Shown here: positions 26,969 to 36,356 of the stretch, piece after piece
How positions within the stretch are numbered: position 1 is the first letter of the stretch
Layout: each line of letters begins with the position of its first letter
Origin: CAIMFV01 sp040757715
GTDB taxonomy: Bacteria > Pseudomonadota > Alphaproteobacteria > Caulobacterales > Caulobacteraceae
Reading direction: 5' to 3'
Length of the DNA: 64,000 bases
NCBI GenBank assembly: GCA_040757715.1
Contig: JBFLWS010000016.1
Span: 15,805-79,804 of the forward strand
Notes under the pieces: model-generated
Told to the model about the DNA's origin: nothing
The model's input: only the letters and a program-made list of their open reading frames with translations
The model's database searches: none
Translations under genes and position numbers: made by a program

Positions 26969-26988
26969 TCCCGGAGCGCTGACCGGCT

Positions 26989-27876
26989 ATGGCTAGCCTC
27001 AAGGAAATGCGCAATCGGATCGGAAGCGTGAAAGCCACGCAGAAGATCACGAAAGCGATGCAGATGGTGGCGGCGGCCAAGTCCCGCCGCGCCCAGGACG
27101 CCGCCCAGAGCGCGCGCCCCTACGCGCGCCGTATGGCCAGCGTCATCGCCAACCTGGCCAAGAGCGTGTCGGGGCCCAGCGCCCCGCCGCTGCTGGCCGG
27201 CACCGGCAAGGACCAGAAGCACCTCATCGTCGTGGCTGCGGCGGACCGCGGCCTCGCTGGCGGCTTCACCACCGCCATCGTTCGCGCCGCCCGCGAAGAG
27301 ATCAACAGCCTCCTCGCCCAGGGCAAGGACGTGAAGATCATCTGCGTCGGCCGAAAGTCGCGCGACCAGCTGCGCCGGCTCTACGCCGACAAGATCGTCG
27401 GCTTCTACGACATGAGCGCGCACAAGCAGCTGACCCTCGACGCGGTGCAGCCCATCGCCGACCAGATCCTCGCCAGTTTCGCGGCGGGCGAGGCCGATGT
27501 GGTCAGCCTGTTCTTCTCGCGCTTCAAGAACATCCTCTCCCAGATCCCCACTCGCCAGCAGCTGATCCCGGCTCAGGTGACGGCGGGCGCCGAAACCAGC
27601 CCGCAGCCGGACCTGAAGGGCGGGGTCTATACCTACGAGCCCGACGAGGCGGCGATCCTGGAGATCCTGTTGCCGCGTAACCTCGCGGTGCAGATCCTCT
27701 CCGCGCTGCTGGAGAACATGGCCGGCTTCTACGCCAGCCAGATGAGCGCCATGGACAACGCCACGCGCAACGCCGGCGAGCTCATCTCCGCCCTCACCTT
27801 GCAATACAACCGCTCTCGCCAGGCTCAGATCACCAAGGAGCTGATCGAGATCATCTCCGGCGCTGAAGCCCTCTAA
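26989..27876 (+). CDS. atpG: ATP synthase F1 gamma subunit
   Basis: The 295-residue central rotor shaft. The N-terminal helix is MASLKEMRNRIGSVKATQKI followed by MQMVAAAKSRRAQ. The C-terminal helix is MSAMDNATRNAGELISALTL, the family signature, then YNRSRQAQITKELIEIISGA. The middle Rossmann-like domain includes DRGLAGGFTT. It lies between atpA and atpD in the usual order. Confidence 0.97.
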   Translation: MASLKEMRNRIGSVKATQKITKAMQMVAAAKSRRAQDAAQSARPYARRMASVIANLAKSVSGPSAPPLLAGTGKDQKHLIVVAAADRGLAGGFTTAIVRAAREEINSLLAQGKDVKIICVGRKSRDQLRRLYADKIVGFYDMSAHKQLTLDAVQPIADQILASFAAGEADVVSLFFSRFKNILSQIPTRQQLIPAQVTAGAETSPQPDLKGGVYTYEPDEAAILEILLPRNLAVQILSALLENMAGFYASQMSAMDNATRNAGELISALTLQYNRSRQAQITKELIEIISGAEAL

Positions 27877-27891
27877 CCGACGGTCGAACCC

Positions 27892-29360
<1,469 letters not shown>

Positions 29361-29361
<1 letters not shown>

Positions 29362-29960
29362 TGCGTCGCGGGGGTTTAGCGCTCCTCGTCGGTCTCCTCG
29401 TCGCGGCGCCCCTGGCCCGCGCTGATGAGGCCGCGTCGAGCGCGGCGCCCGCGCCAAAGCCCTACCTGTCCGGTTTCTGCGCGGAAGCCGTGCTGAACGG
29501 AAGCGATCCGCAGGGCCTCGCCCAAGCCCTGGCGCGGTTCGGCGGTCGTCCGCAACCCGCTTCGGCGGGGGACAGCTTCAAGCCGCAGGACCTTGAGCTC
29601 ACCGGCCAGCCGGTGAGGTTCGCCGGCCCTGGCGCTCCGTTCGGCTTCGTGGACGCCCGGCGGGGGACCTGCCTCCTGGTCTATCCAGGGGCCAGCCTGC
29701 CGGCGCCGCCTACGGATGATCTCGCCCATGGCGGTCTTCAGCTCACGGACAAAGGCCCCAAAGCGGGCTGGCGGCCAGTGACCCGCGAGGCTGCCTTGCG
29801 CCGCGCCCCCGACAAGTTTTTCCTCCAGGTGAACGAGAACGGCTTCGGCCTCTGCGCCGAAAAGCTGGACGACCTTCGCCTGCACGACAATTCGCCCGTC
29901 TCCGCGGTCCGCGTCTGGGGCTGCCGGTTGGGCAAGGACGAGAGAACCGACCATGGCTAA
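29361..29960 (+). CDS. Unknown exported protein encoded between atpD and atpC
   Basis: I do not recognise this 199-residue protein. It has a signal peptide (MRRGGLALLVGLLVAAPLARA, cleavage near ARA-DE) and three or four Cys residues in the mature part (SGFCAEAV, GTCLLVYPG, GFGLCAEK, VWGCRLG). That pattern suggests disulfides in the periplasm. Its ATG overlaps the atpD stop by one base, and its end overlaps the atpC start by eight bases, so all three are translationally coupled. Codon use matches its neighbours. No link to ATP synthase is established. Confidence 0.75.
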
Positions 29961-30216
29961 GCTGCACTTCTCGCTGGTAGCGCCCGAGCGCGAACTGTTC
30001 GCCGGCGAGGTGGACCAGGTGGACGCCCCCGGCCTCGAGGGCGATTTCGGGGTTCTGGCCGGCCACGAGCCGTTCATGACCACCCTGCGTCCCGGCACGG
30101 TGGTGGTGCGCGACGGCGCGACGCGCAAGCTGTTCGAGATCAAGGGCGGCTTCGCCGACGTGACCCCGGAGAGCTTCACGCTCCTCGCCGAACACGCCGT
30201 CGAGACGGCGGCTTAA
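29953..30216 (+). CDS. atpC: ATP synthase F1 epsilon subunit, short form
   Basis: An 87-residue subunit comprising only the N-terminal beta-sandwich: LHFSLVAPERELFAGEVDQVDAPG, GDFGVLAGHEPFMTTLRPG and FEIKGGFADVTPESFTLLAEHA. Typical epsilon subunits are 130-140 residues and end in two regulatory helices, which are absent here. The stop is followed at once by a palindromic repeat. Short epsilon is plausible for Caulobacteraceae, where inhibition is thought to fall to the zeta-type inhibitor. The ATG overlaps the preceding gene by eight bases. Confidence 0.93.
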   Translation: MAKLHFSLVAPERELFAGEVDQVDAPGLEGDFGVLAGHEPFMTTLRPGTVVVRDGATRKLFEIKGGFADVTPESFTLLAEHAVETAA

Positions 30217-30217
30217 A

Positions 30218-30282
30218 GCGGGCCCGAGGAAAAGTGGGAACCGGTTTTCCGCCAAACCCCAAATTGTAAAATTGGGGCCCGC
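30218..30282. repeat. Dispersed palindromic repeat, family A copy 2
   Basis: GCGGGCCC (30218-30225) pairs with GGGCCCGC (30275-30282). Inside are the core AAAAGTGGGAACCGGTTTT and a second hairpin, CCCCAA/TTGGGG. It starts two bases after the atpC stop codon and could act as the operon's 3' end structure. Confidence 0.88.
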
Positions 30283-30291
30283 GTTAACTTT

Positions 30292-30552
30292 ATGAATCTC
30301 GATCCTGTGACCCTGCTCGACGGTCTGGGGATCGTCGGGGTTCTATTGATCCTCATCGCCTATGCCGGCGTGCAGGCCGAGCGGCTTGACGCCCGCGGCT
30401 TGCCGGCGCTTGCCATGAACCTCGCCGGGTCGCTCTTCATCCTCGCCTCCCTGGTGTTCGGGGCCTTCAACCTCTCCGCAGCCCTCGTGGAAGCCGCCTG
30501 GGCCCTCATCGCCCTCTACGGCCTGGCGCGACGGCTGGGGCGGCGGGGGTAG
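30292..30552 (+). CDS. CBU_0592-like small membrane protein
   Basis: An 86-residue protein with three hydrophobic helices: LGIVGVLLILIAYAGVQ, LAMNLAGSLFILASLVFGAF and AALVEAAWALIALYGLARRL. This is the pattern of the CBU_0592 family of small inner-membrane proteins, with no known function. It begins ten bases after a family A repeat that separates it from atpC. The start ATG is at 30292. Confidence 0.75.
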   Translation: MNLDPVTLLDGLGIVGVLLILIAYAGVQAERLDARGLPALAMNLAGSLFILASLVFGAFNLSAALVEAAWALIALYGLARRLGRRG

Positions 30553-30608
30553 GGGGCGAGCCGGCGGCCAAAACGAGGTCACGGAGCGATTCCGGACCCA
30601 GACCGCGC

Positions 30609-31532
30609 CTACGGAATCACCTCGTCCAGACCCTCTTGCGACATTAGGTTCGCCCGCACGCGTTTCAGAACGAACCGGTCGTAAGAGACCACGTCGGTTC
30701 CGATCAAGGGGTCGATCAGCTCGATCTGAAAATACCAGCCGTCGCGCTTCACGATGCCGCGCATCCCGTAAGGATCCGCTTGGCGAGGGCCATTGAGAAG
30801 CGAAACCGTCAGGCACATGGTCGGGTTGGGGGCCGAGCGGGGACACCCCGCGTTCTTCACCTCAGTGATTTGAAGCGGCGAAATGGTGGAGATGTTCGCC
30901 CGCTGGGCCTTGGTGCAAGTCCCCCAACAGGTGATCGGAAGGTCCCTGCTGAAAGCTTGCTTGCCGATCCGCTCGATCGCGCGCGCCGCGACCCAGGCGG
31001 TCATGGCGTCTGGGGCATCGAAATACTTCAACACCTTATTTTGGGCGACACAGGTTGCGGTAAGTCGGCTCCCGTCTTTGTCTTGTCCGCTACCGCCTGT
31101 GAGGTTCCCGACGACATGGTAGGCGCGCGACATCGACAGAACCTCGGAGCGCCCGGCCACGTATTTGTCGGGGCCCTGCGTTTTGACGGCAAAATCCACG
31201 TCGATGAACTGGGTCTCGCACATTCCTGGGTACGAAGGCGCCGGCCGGGTCGCCAACCTCAGGGGATCGGTTAGGCCCGGACGGGGGCGCTGCACCTCCA
31301 CCACCGTCGCCCCGAATTGAGCTAGGACCCGCGCGGTGAGATCATTCTTCGGCAAGCGCTGAGCCTCTTCGTAGGTCACGCCAGCGCCGGCGTCCGTGTT
31401 GGCGTCACGGCCAACCTCGCTACGGTTAGCCTTCCCGCTTGGCGCCAGCGCGCCTTGATCGCAGGCGGCTACAAGCCAGCAGGACGCCATGATCGCCAAC
31501 GCCAGCACTTTGAATGCTGCTGATTTATCCAT
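30609..31532 (-). CDS. Unknown lipoprotein
   Basis: A 307-residue protein with a type II signal: MDKSAAFKVLALAIMASCWLVAAC, with lipobox LVAAC at Cys24. The mature part is acidic, then mixed, with several Cys (MCETQF, TATCVA, ITCWGTCTK, GCPRSAPNPTMC). It contains CWGTC, a CxxxC. There is no enzyme signature I can name. It is likely anchored on a membrane facing the periplasm. It is monocistronic and converges on the CBU_0592-like gene. The start ATG at 31532 was chosen over an upstream extension. Confidence 0.7.
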   Translation of the reverse strand: MDKSAAFKVLALAIMASCWLVAACDQGALAPSGKANRSEVGRDANTDAGAGVTYEEAQRLPKNDLTARVLAQFGATVVEVQRPRPGLTDPLRLATRPAPSYPGMCETQFIDVDFAVKTQGPDKYVAGRSEVLSMSRAYHVVGNLTGGSGQDKDGSRLTATCVAQNKVLKYFDAPDAMTAWVAARAIERIGKQAFSRDLPITCWGTCTKAQRANISTISPLQITEVKNAGCPRSAPNPTMCLTVSLLNGPRQADPYGMRGIVKRDGWYFQIELIDPLIGTDVVSYDRFVLKRVRANLMSQEGLDEVIP

Positions 31533-31618
31533 GGCTCCCCTCCACACGGGTCGCCAGGATGGCACAATTCATCGTTGTGGCATATTGGTGAGCCTCGCCT
31601 CGACCTCTCCACCGTAAA

Positions 31619-31706
31619 ACCCCTGCGAGAAGCAGGGGCCCAGGGCATTCCAGCCTGGCGAATCTTGGACAGCACTGGGTCCTCGCATCCGCGAGGATGA
31701 GCGGGT
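31619..31706. repeat. Hairpin repeats, family B copies near brnA
   Basis: A hairpin CCCCTGC-GAGAA-GCAGGGG lies at about 31619-31639. A full family B unit lies at 31675-31705: CTGGGT, CCTCGC-ATCC-GCGAGG, ATGAGCGGG. Both lie between the lipoprotein gene and brnA and may end the brnTA transcript. Confidence 0.75.
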
Positions 31707-31731
31707 TTTTGGAGCGAGCGCCGCTACGCCA

Positions 31732-32076
31732 TCACCCCGACGTTCGTCCGCGCCTCCCGCCATCCGCCACCCCTTCGGCCAGCACCCGCTCCATGCGCGC
31801 GCGCCAGTCTTCGCCCTCAGACTGATAGGCTTCCAGCACCGCGGGGCGCAGGCGCAGGGTGACCAGCTGCTTGGCCTGCGGATCGCGAGGGCGCCCGACC
31901 CTGGTCTTGGGGAAGGCGGCCAGAATCTCCGGCGCCAGCACGGCCTCGGGGGCGCTGAGTCGGGCCATATCCTCGATGGCGAGTTCGGGATTGTCCGCAT
32001 CGTCGAGGACCGGGTCGGGCAGGGCCGCCAGAGCCTCAGCCGCCGCCTCGCGTTCAATCTTACTCAGTTTCGACAT
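31732..32076 (-). CDS. brnA: BrnA-like antitoxin
   Basis: A 114-residue protein. The N-terminus MSKLSKIEREAAAEALAALP is followed by the acidic middle DDADNPELAIEDMARL. The C-terminal ribbon-helix-helix part is GRPRDPQAKQLVTLRLRPAVLEAYQSEGEDWRARMERVL, typical of BrnA. It would bind and silence BrnT and bind their promoter. Its ATG overlaps the end of brnT by 17 bases, toxin gene first, which is the known order for this type II system. Confidence 0.85.
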   Translation of the reverse strand: MSKLSKIEREAAAEALAALPDPVLDDADNPELAIEDMARLSAPEAVLAPEILAAFPKTRVGRPRDPQAKQLVTLRLRPAVLEAYQSEGEDWRARMERVLAEGVADGGRRGRTSG

Positions 32077-32323
32077 AGCGCTCGAACTCCTTTCGGTGCG
32101 CGCGCCTAAGGCTGATGGCGCGCACTTTGTCGCCGCGAACCGTGAAGGCGAGACAGTGGGGAACGCCATCGATCAGGCCGAACGCCAGGAAGCGCGGTTC
32201 ACCATAGTCTCGCCGCCGGTCGGCGAAGACGCCGCGGATGTCGAGTTCGACGGCGCGGCCAAGGTCCACGCCATGTTTGGCGAGGTTGAGCCGGCTTTTG
32301 GCTGGATCGAACTCGATCTCCAC
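32060..32323 (-). CDS. brnT: BrnT-like ribonuclease toxin
   Basis: An 87-residue RelE-fold toxin. The family pattern is clear: MEIEFDPAKSRLNLAKHGVD, FADRRRDYGEPRFLAFGLID, and the C-terminal VRAISLRRAHRKEFERY. The catalytic basic residues expected in the final RR(A/H)RKE segment are present. It overlaps brnA by 17 bases. Upstream is a short AT-richer space shared with the divergent ArsR-type gene at 32433. Confidence 0.88.
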   Translation of the reverse strand: MEIEFDPAKSRLNLAKHGVDLGRAVELDIRGVFADRRRDYGEPRFLAFGLIDGVPHCLAFTVRGDKVRAISLRRAHRKEFERYVETE

Positions 32324-32422
32324 TATTTCTGTATAACAGAAATTCGGGCGGACTCAAAATCCGATCAGGCGCCAGCCCCTCCCTCCCCGCCCCATCTTGC
32401 AAATCCCACCTTCACGGTCCAT

Positions 32423-32442
32423 ACTGAACTAAATGGTTCAGT
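32423..32442. promoter_or_regulatory. Inverted repeat overlapping the ArsR-type start codon
   Basis: ACTGAACTAAATGGTTCAGT has perfect 7-base arms (ACTGAAC/GTTCAGT) around TAAATG, and the spacer contains the start ATG at 32433. Binding there would block both transcription and translation start, consistent with self-repression. Confidence 0.6.
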
Positions 32443-32798
32443 GTTTGACGGCCCCGATCGACCAAGCCTTCGCGGCGCTCTCCGACGCCACCCGGCGCGG
32501 TGTGCTGGAGCGGCTCGGGCGCGCCGACGCCTCGATCACTGAGCTGGCCGAGAGCTTCGACATGACCCTCACGGGCATGAAGAAGCACGTCCAGGTGCTG
32601 GAGCGGGCCGGGCTGGTGGCCACGCATAAGGTCGGCCGGGTGCGAACCTGTCGGCTCGGCCCCTGCACCCTCGTGGAAGAAACGGCCTGGATCGAGGCCT
32701 ACCGCCAGCTGTGGGCGGCGCGATTTGAGACCCTGGACGCCCTTGTCGAAGAGCTGCAACAGAAGGAGAGGACGGATGGACGCCAAGACCGGGAATGA
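32433..32798 (+). CDS. ArsR-family transcriptional repressor
   Basis: A 121-residue winged-HTH protein. It starts MVQCLTAPIDQAFAALSDATRR. The HTH is GVLERLGRADASITELAESFDMTLTGMKKHVQVLERAGLV, with recognition helix TGMKKHVQVLE, then the wing KVGRVRTCRLG. There are no metal-binding Cys clusters typical of ArsR/SmtB, so the signal is unknown. It overlaps the SRPBCC gene by 23 bases, a very common pairing in Proteobacteria. The operator at 32423-32442 covers its start codon. Confidence 0.9.
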   Translation: MVQCLTAPIDQAFAALSDATRRGVLERLGRADASITELAESFDMTLTGMKKHVQVLERAGLVATHKVGRVRTCRLGPCTLVEETAWIEAYRQLWAARFETLDALVEELQQKERTDGRQDRE

Positions 32799-33300
32799 AG
32801 CCGCCGCACGCCACCGCACCACGCTTGAGCGGACCAGCGATCGCGAGGTGGTGGTCACGCGCCGCTTCAACGCCCCGGCGCGGCTGGTGTTCGAGGCCTG
32901 GACCAAGCCCGAGCTGATCACGCGCTGGTGGGCGCCGGCGGCCTATGGCATGGCCTTTGTCGCCTGCGACATCGATCTTCGCGCGGGCGGCGGCTACCGC
33001 TTCGTGTTCAGCCATCCCGCCGCCGAGCAGCCCATGGCCTTTTTCGGCCGCTACCTCGAGGTGACGCCGCCCTCGCGCCTTGTCTGGACCAATGAGGAGG
33101 CCGGCGAGGACGGGTCCGTCACCACCGTGTCGTTCGAGGACCGGGGCGGCGTGACCGAGGTGGTGGTGCACGAGCTCTACCCCTCCAAGGACGCGCTCGA
33201 CAGCGCCATCGAGTCCGGCGCCGTGAGCGGCTTCAGCGACGACATGTTCGATCAGCTCGATGTGGTGCTGGCCGCTCCTGGCGCCGGCGAGGGGGCCTGA
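32776..33300 (+). CDS. SRPBCC (AHSA1-like) ligand-binding protein
   Basis: A 174-residue START-fold protein of the AHSA1 type: VTRRFNAPARLVFEAWTKPELITRWWAP, IDLRAGGGYRFVFSHP, and the late AVSGFSDDMFDQLDVVLA. It binds hydrophobic ligands in a cavity; the natural ligand is unknown. The start is the ATG at 32776 with AGAAGGAGAGG as ribosome site, 23 bases inside the ArsR gene. The two genes form one operon. Confidence 0.88.
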   Translation: MDAKTGNEAAARHRTTLERTSDREVVVTRRFNAPARLVFEAWTKPELITRWWAPAAYGMAFVACDIDLRAGGGYRFVFSHPAAEQPMAFFGRYLEVTPPSRLVWTNEEAGEDGSVTTVSFEDRGGVTEVVVHELYPSKDALDSAIESGAVSGFSDDMFDQLDVVLAAPGAGEGA

Positions 33301-33328
33301 GGCGGCGGGCTTAGTTGACGAATTCCGC

Positions 33329-33360
33329 TTGACCTTGCCCCAGGGACAAGCCCGCAGAAT
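33329..33360 (+). promoter_or_regulatory. MerR-type promoter with dyad in a long spacer
   Basis: TTGACC (33329-33334) and CAGAAT (33355-33360) are separated by 20 bases, longer than the usual 17. Inside the spacer, CTTGCCC/GGACAAG (33334-33350) is an inverted repeat with one mismatch. A lengthened spacer with a central dyad is the known MerR operator layout. Confidence 0.55.
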
Positions 33361-33386
33361 GCCAGGGTCGAAGTCAGGTATTGCTC

Positions 33387-34127
33387 GTGAACGGTCAGCC
33401 ACGCTTCTTCAGCCCCGCCGAAACGGCGCACCGGCTCAATGTCAGCACCAAGGCCCTGCGCCTTTACGAGGCGATGGGGCTGGTGAAACCGGCGCGCTCA
33501 AGCGCGGGATGGCGCATCTATGGCCCTGAGCAGATGGCGCGATTGCATCAGGTGCTGGCCCTGAAGTCGCTCGGCGTGCCGCTGAAGCAGGTCGCGTCCC
33601 TGCTGGGCGATGAACGCGCCGATCTCGACGCGGTGCTGCGGCTGCAGGAGGCGGCGTTCCGCGCGCGCATCGCGGGCGACCTGCGCCGGCTGGAGTTGCT
33701 GGCCGCCGTTCGCCGTCAGCTGGCCAGCGGCGAGACCTTGTCAGTCGAACACCTTATCAATCTAACCAAGGACACCGTGATGGGCGTGACCAAGACCCAA
33801 GACGCATTCGCCGTGGAAGATGAAGCCATGGCCGCGATCCGCTCCGCCGGATTCTATCCCATGCTGATCGACGTCCCGGCGGAGTGCAACGAAGACCACT
33901 GGCACGACTTCGACGCCATGATTTTCGTGCTTGAGGGGGTCAATGTCGTCACCGTGGCCGCCACGGGCGAGACCCTGAGGTGCGGCCCGGGCAGCCGAGC
34001 CGACTTTCCGCGCGGGGTCATCCACCGGGAGCATCACGAAGGGTTTCGCGCCTTGTACGGTCTGTCGGTCGATCCGGCGACGCTCACGGGGCCGGTCAGT
34101 TTCCCCCCAAAGGCTTGGGTGGGCTGA
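33387..34127 (+). CDS. MerR-family regulator fused to a C-terminal cupin domain
   Basis: A 246-residue protein from the GTG at 33387; a TTG at 33381 is also possible. The MerR HTH is FFSPAETAHRLNVSTKALRLYEAMGLVKPAR followed by SAGWRIYGPEQMARLHQVLALKSLGVPLKQV. A helical dimer segment (about 80-115) leads to a cupin-like sensor domain: CNEDHWHDFDAMIFVLEGVNVVTVAATGET and FPRGVIHREHHEG, with HWHD and the HREHH histidines as metal ligands. It lacks the Cys of metal-responsive MerR. Self-regulation is likely from the upstream promoter. Confidence 0.85.
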   Translation: MNGQPRFFSPAETAHRLNVSTKALRLYEAMGLVKPARSSAGWRIYGPEQMARLHQVLALKSLGVPLKQVASLLGDERADLDAVLRLQEAAFRARIAGDLRRLELLAAVRRQLASGETLSVEHLINLTKDTVMGVTKTQDAFAVEDEAMAAIRSAGFYPMLIDVPAECNEDHWHDFDAMIFVLEGVNVVTVAATGETLRCGPGSRADFPRGVIHREHHEGFRALYGLSVDPATLTGPVSFPPKAWVG

Positions 34128-34237
34128 CGCGTCAGCCGCGGCGGCGCGCCTAGAATCGGCAAGAGATTGTCGCAGGGCGTTTTGGTTGTTAAGAGCAACC
34201 AATAGTTTTGTCCGCACCATGCGCGAGGGGCGCCCGC

Positions 34238-34999
34238 ATGAATTTCTTTGCAGCCTTTGGAAAGGCCTATTCCAGCGCAGTCTCCGTCGCCCTTGTATTT
34301 CCAATCCTATTTCTCGGTCTGGCTGCGGCGGAAGGGGCTCAGCACGTCGTCGAATGGCTGGGCGGCATGTACCTCAGCCGCGCAAGCTTCAGCGCGTCAG
34401 AAAATACGCCCGCGCGGATGATCTCTGGTGCTGTCAAGATTACCGCCCTGACAGTCGTTGGATACTGGGTGTTCCGGTACTTTGCATCCAAGGGTTCGAG
34501 AGAGGCGACGCTCGCCAAAGACCCCACGGCGGTGCGTCTGTTTGGCGTGTTCATGGCCTTTTCCCTCACCCTGGACGCGATCATGCTGTTTCTGCCCCAA
34601 TTCGTGTCCAGCGAGGGCCGGGGCCGGAGTGCAGTGACCCTCTGGATCATGGCCATCGGCCTCCTCAGCTATCCGATTGGCGTCGCCCTGATCCCGTGGG
34701 GGGTGGCTAGCGCCTTGGGCGACCGGCGCGCATCGCCCCTGTTCGCCTTCAGACGCGCGCGCGGCTCGATCCTGTGGGGGACCGCTCTGAACCTCGCCGC
34801 CATCACGCCGCTCATGGTCGTCCACTACGCCCTCGGTCTGGGGGCCATCGGCAAGCCGCAATGGGTGGGCATAGGCCTGCTCGCGGCCGACACCGTGGTC
34901 GCGGCGTACCTCGGCCTGGTGTTGCAGACCGTTCAGTTTCAGATCGCCCAGCGCATGGCAGCGTCCGTGGGCGAAGACTTGGTGCTGGGCCGGGCCTAG
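34238..34999 (+). CDS. Unknown multi-pass membrane protein
   Basis: A 253-residue protein with about six hydrophobic helices. It starts MNFFAAFGKAYSSAVSVALVFPILFLG. Others include MISGAVKITALTVVGYWVF, LFGVFMAFSLTLDAIMLFL, LWIMAIGLLSYPIGVALIPWG, WGTALNLAAITPLMVVHYALG and LLAADTVVAAYLGLVLQTV. There are no transport signatures I recognise. The first 60 bases are less GC-rich. It stands between the MerR-cupin gene and an opposite-strand hydrolase, so there is no operon clue. Confidence 0.7.
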   Translation: MNFFAAFGKAYSSAVSVALVFPILFLGLAAAEGAQHVVEWLGGMYLSRASFSASENTPARMISGAVKITALTVVGYWVFRYFASKGSREATLAKDPTAVRLFGVFMAFSLTLDAIMLFLPQFVSSEGRGRSAVTLWIMAIGLLSYPIGVALIPWGVASALGDRRASPLFAFRRARGSILWGTALNLAAITPLMVVHYALGLGAIGKPQWVGIGLLAADTVVAAYLGLVLQTVQFQIAQRMAASVGEDLVLGRA

Positions 35000-35016
35000 G
35001 CGGACCGCCCGCCCCC

Positions 35017-35766
35017 TCACACGCCGCTGAGCCAGGCGAGGCAGGCATCGGCCACGTCCTCCCAGCCCGGTTCGCCGATGAGCCAGTGGCTCATTTGCGG
35101 GAACACCCGCACCTCGCCGTTCACCTTGGCGGCGGTCTGGCGCACGGTGGCCTCGGGGTGGATCAGGTCGGCTCCCCCGGCGATGGCCAGCACCGGGGCG
35201 CGCACGGCGCCCGGCTGAATGGCGGTGGTCATGAACGGGTCGAGCCACCAGTTCAGCGTCTCCCACATGGCCCGGCCGCTCTCGGAGGTCATGCGGGCGT
35301 AGATGGCGCGCCGCTCGGCCTGGGCCACGCGGTTGACGCTGTAGCGCCGGGCGAGGCCGAAATCCGGGGCGATGGGCAAGGTCCAGAAGGGGCCGAGGGC
35401 ATAGAGGCTCACCGCCGACACGGCCTCTTCCAGGCTCGCGCCGGCCACGCCCCAGGGGGCGGAGGGGGCGAGCAGAATCAGGGCCTTGGCCGGCGTCCGG
35501 GTGGCGGCCAGAAGCGAGACGAGCCCGCCCAGGGAATGGCCCACCAGCACCGGCGGGCTTGCACATTCGCGCATGAGGGCGGCGATGTCGCGGGCGTAGT
35601 CGGCCATGGAGGTGAGGCCAAGCTCGCCGCGGTCGTGGTCATGGCCGTGGCCGCGCAGATCCGGCGCCTGGCAGGCGTAGCCGGCCGCCTCGAACGGTTG
35701 ACGAAAATGCTCGAAGGCCCAGCCGCCGCAAAAGCCGCCGTGCACCATGATCACCGGCGTGGACAT
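35017..35766 (-). CDS. Alpha/beta hydrolase
   Basis: A 249-residue cytoplasmic hydrolase. It starts MSTPVIMVHGGFCGGWAFEHF, with the oxyanion segment HGGFCGGW. The nucleophile elbow is VGHSLGGLVSL. The Asp is in AIAGGADLIHPE and the catalytic His in MSHWLIGE. A lid region with several aromatic residues lies between. The substrate cannot be named. The ATG at 35766 lies after an upstream frame extension. It converges with the membrane protein gene (stops 17 bases apart). Confidence 0.85.
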   Translation of the reverse strand: MSTPVIMVHGGFCGGWAFEHFRQPFEAAGYACQAPDLRGHGHDHDRGELGLTSMADYARDIAALMRECASPPVLVGHSLGGLVSLLAATRTPAKALILLAPSAPWGVAGASLEEAVSAVSLYALGPFWTLPIAPDFGLARRYSVNRVAQAERRAIYARMTSESGRAMWETLNWWLDPFMTTAIQPGAVRAPVLAIAGGADLIHPEATVRQTAAKVNGEVRVFPQMSHWLIGEPGWEDVADACLAWLSGV

Positions 35767-35858
35767 CGCCTCACTGCACCCCAGCGCAGCGCCCACTGTT
35801 GCGCCGCGGGGCGGTTAGACCATCTCGCACCTGCGAGAGCAAACGGTCTGTGGTTCAA

Positions 35859-36335
35859 TCAGACGGGGTGCGCGAATTTGCCAAAGGCTTCGGCGACCTG
35901 TGCATACACCTCGCGCTTGAACGGCACCACCAGGGCGACGCAGTCGGCGAGGTCGGCCCAGCGCCAAGCGTCGAACTCGATCTCGTGGTGCAGGTCGAGG
36001 CGGATTTCGCGCTCCTCGCCCAGGAAGCGGAAGGCGAACCACACCTGCTTCTGGCCCTTGAAGCCGCGGCCCCGGCCGGACTTCAGCACCTCTTCGGGGA
36101 AGTCGTAGGTGAGCCAGCCCGGGGTGCGGCCGAGCACGGCCACGGTCTCCACGCCGGTTTCCTCGAACAGCTCGCGGCGGGCGGCGGCCTCCAGATCCTC
36201 GCCGGGATCGACGCCCCCTTGCGGGAACTGCCACTGATAGGGATGGGGCGCATCGGGGCGGCTGCCGATCCACACCTTGCCCTCGGCGTTGAACAGCACC
36301 ACGCCGACATTGGGGCGGTAGAGGTCGAGGCTCAT
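35859..36335 (-). CDS. rppH: RNA pyrophosphohydrolase
   Basis: RppH removes pyrophosphate from mRNA 5' ends, starting decay. The 158-residue Nudix protein has YRPNVGVVLFNAEGKVWIGSR and the Nudix box GGVDPGEDLEAAARRELFEETGV (about residues 40-62), matching GX5EX7REUXEEXGU. FPEEVLKSGRGRGFKGQKQVWFAF is characteristic of RppH. It lies 21 bases after the divergent polysaccharide deacetylase gene, the usual alphaproteobacterial order. Confidence 0.95.
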   Translation of the reverse strand: MSLDLYRPNVGVVLFNAEGKVWIGSRPDAPHPYQWQFPQGGVDPGEDLEAAARRELFEETGVETVAVLGRTPGWLTYDFPEEVLKSGRGRGFKGQKQVWFAFRFLGEEREIRLDLHHEIEFDAWRWADLADCVALVVPFKREVYAQVAEAFGKFAHPV

Positions 36336-36356
36336 CGCTGGGTCCTCAGGGCGTGG

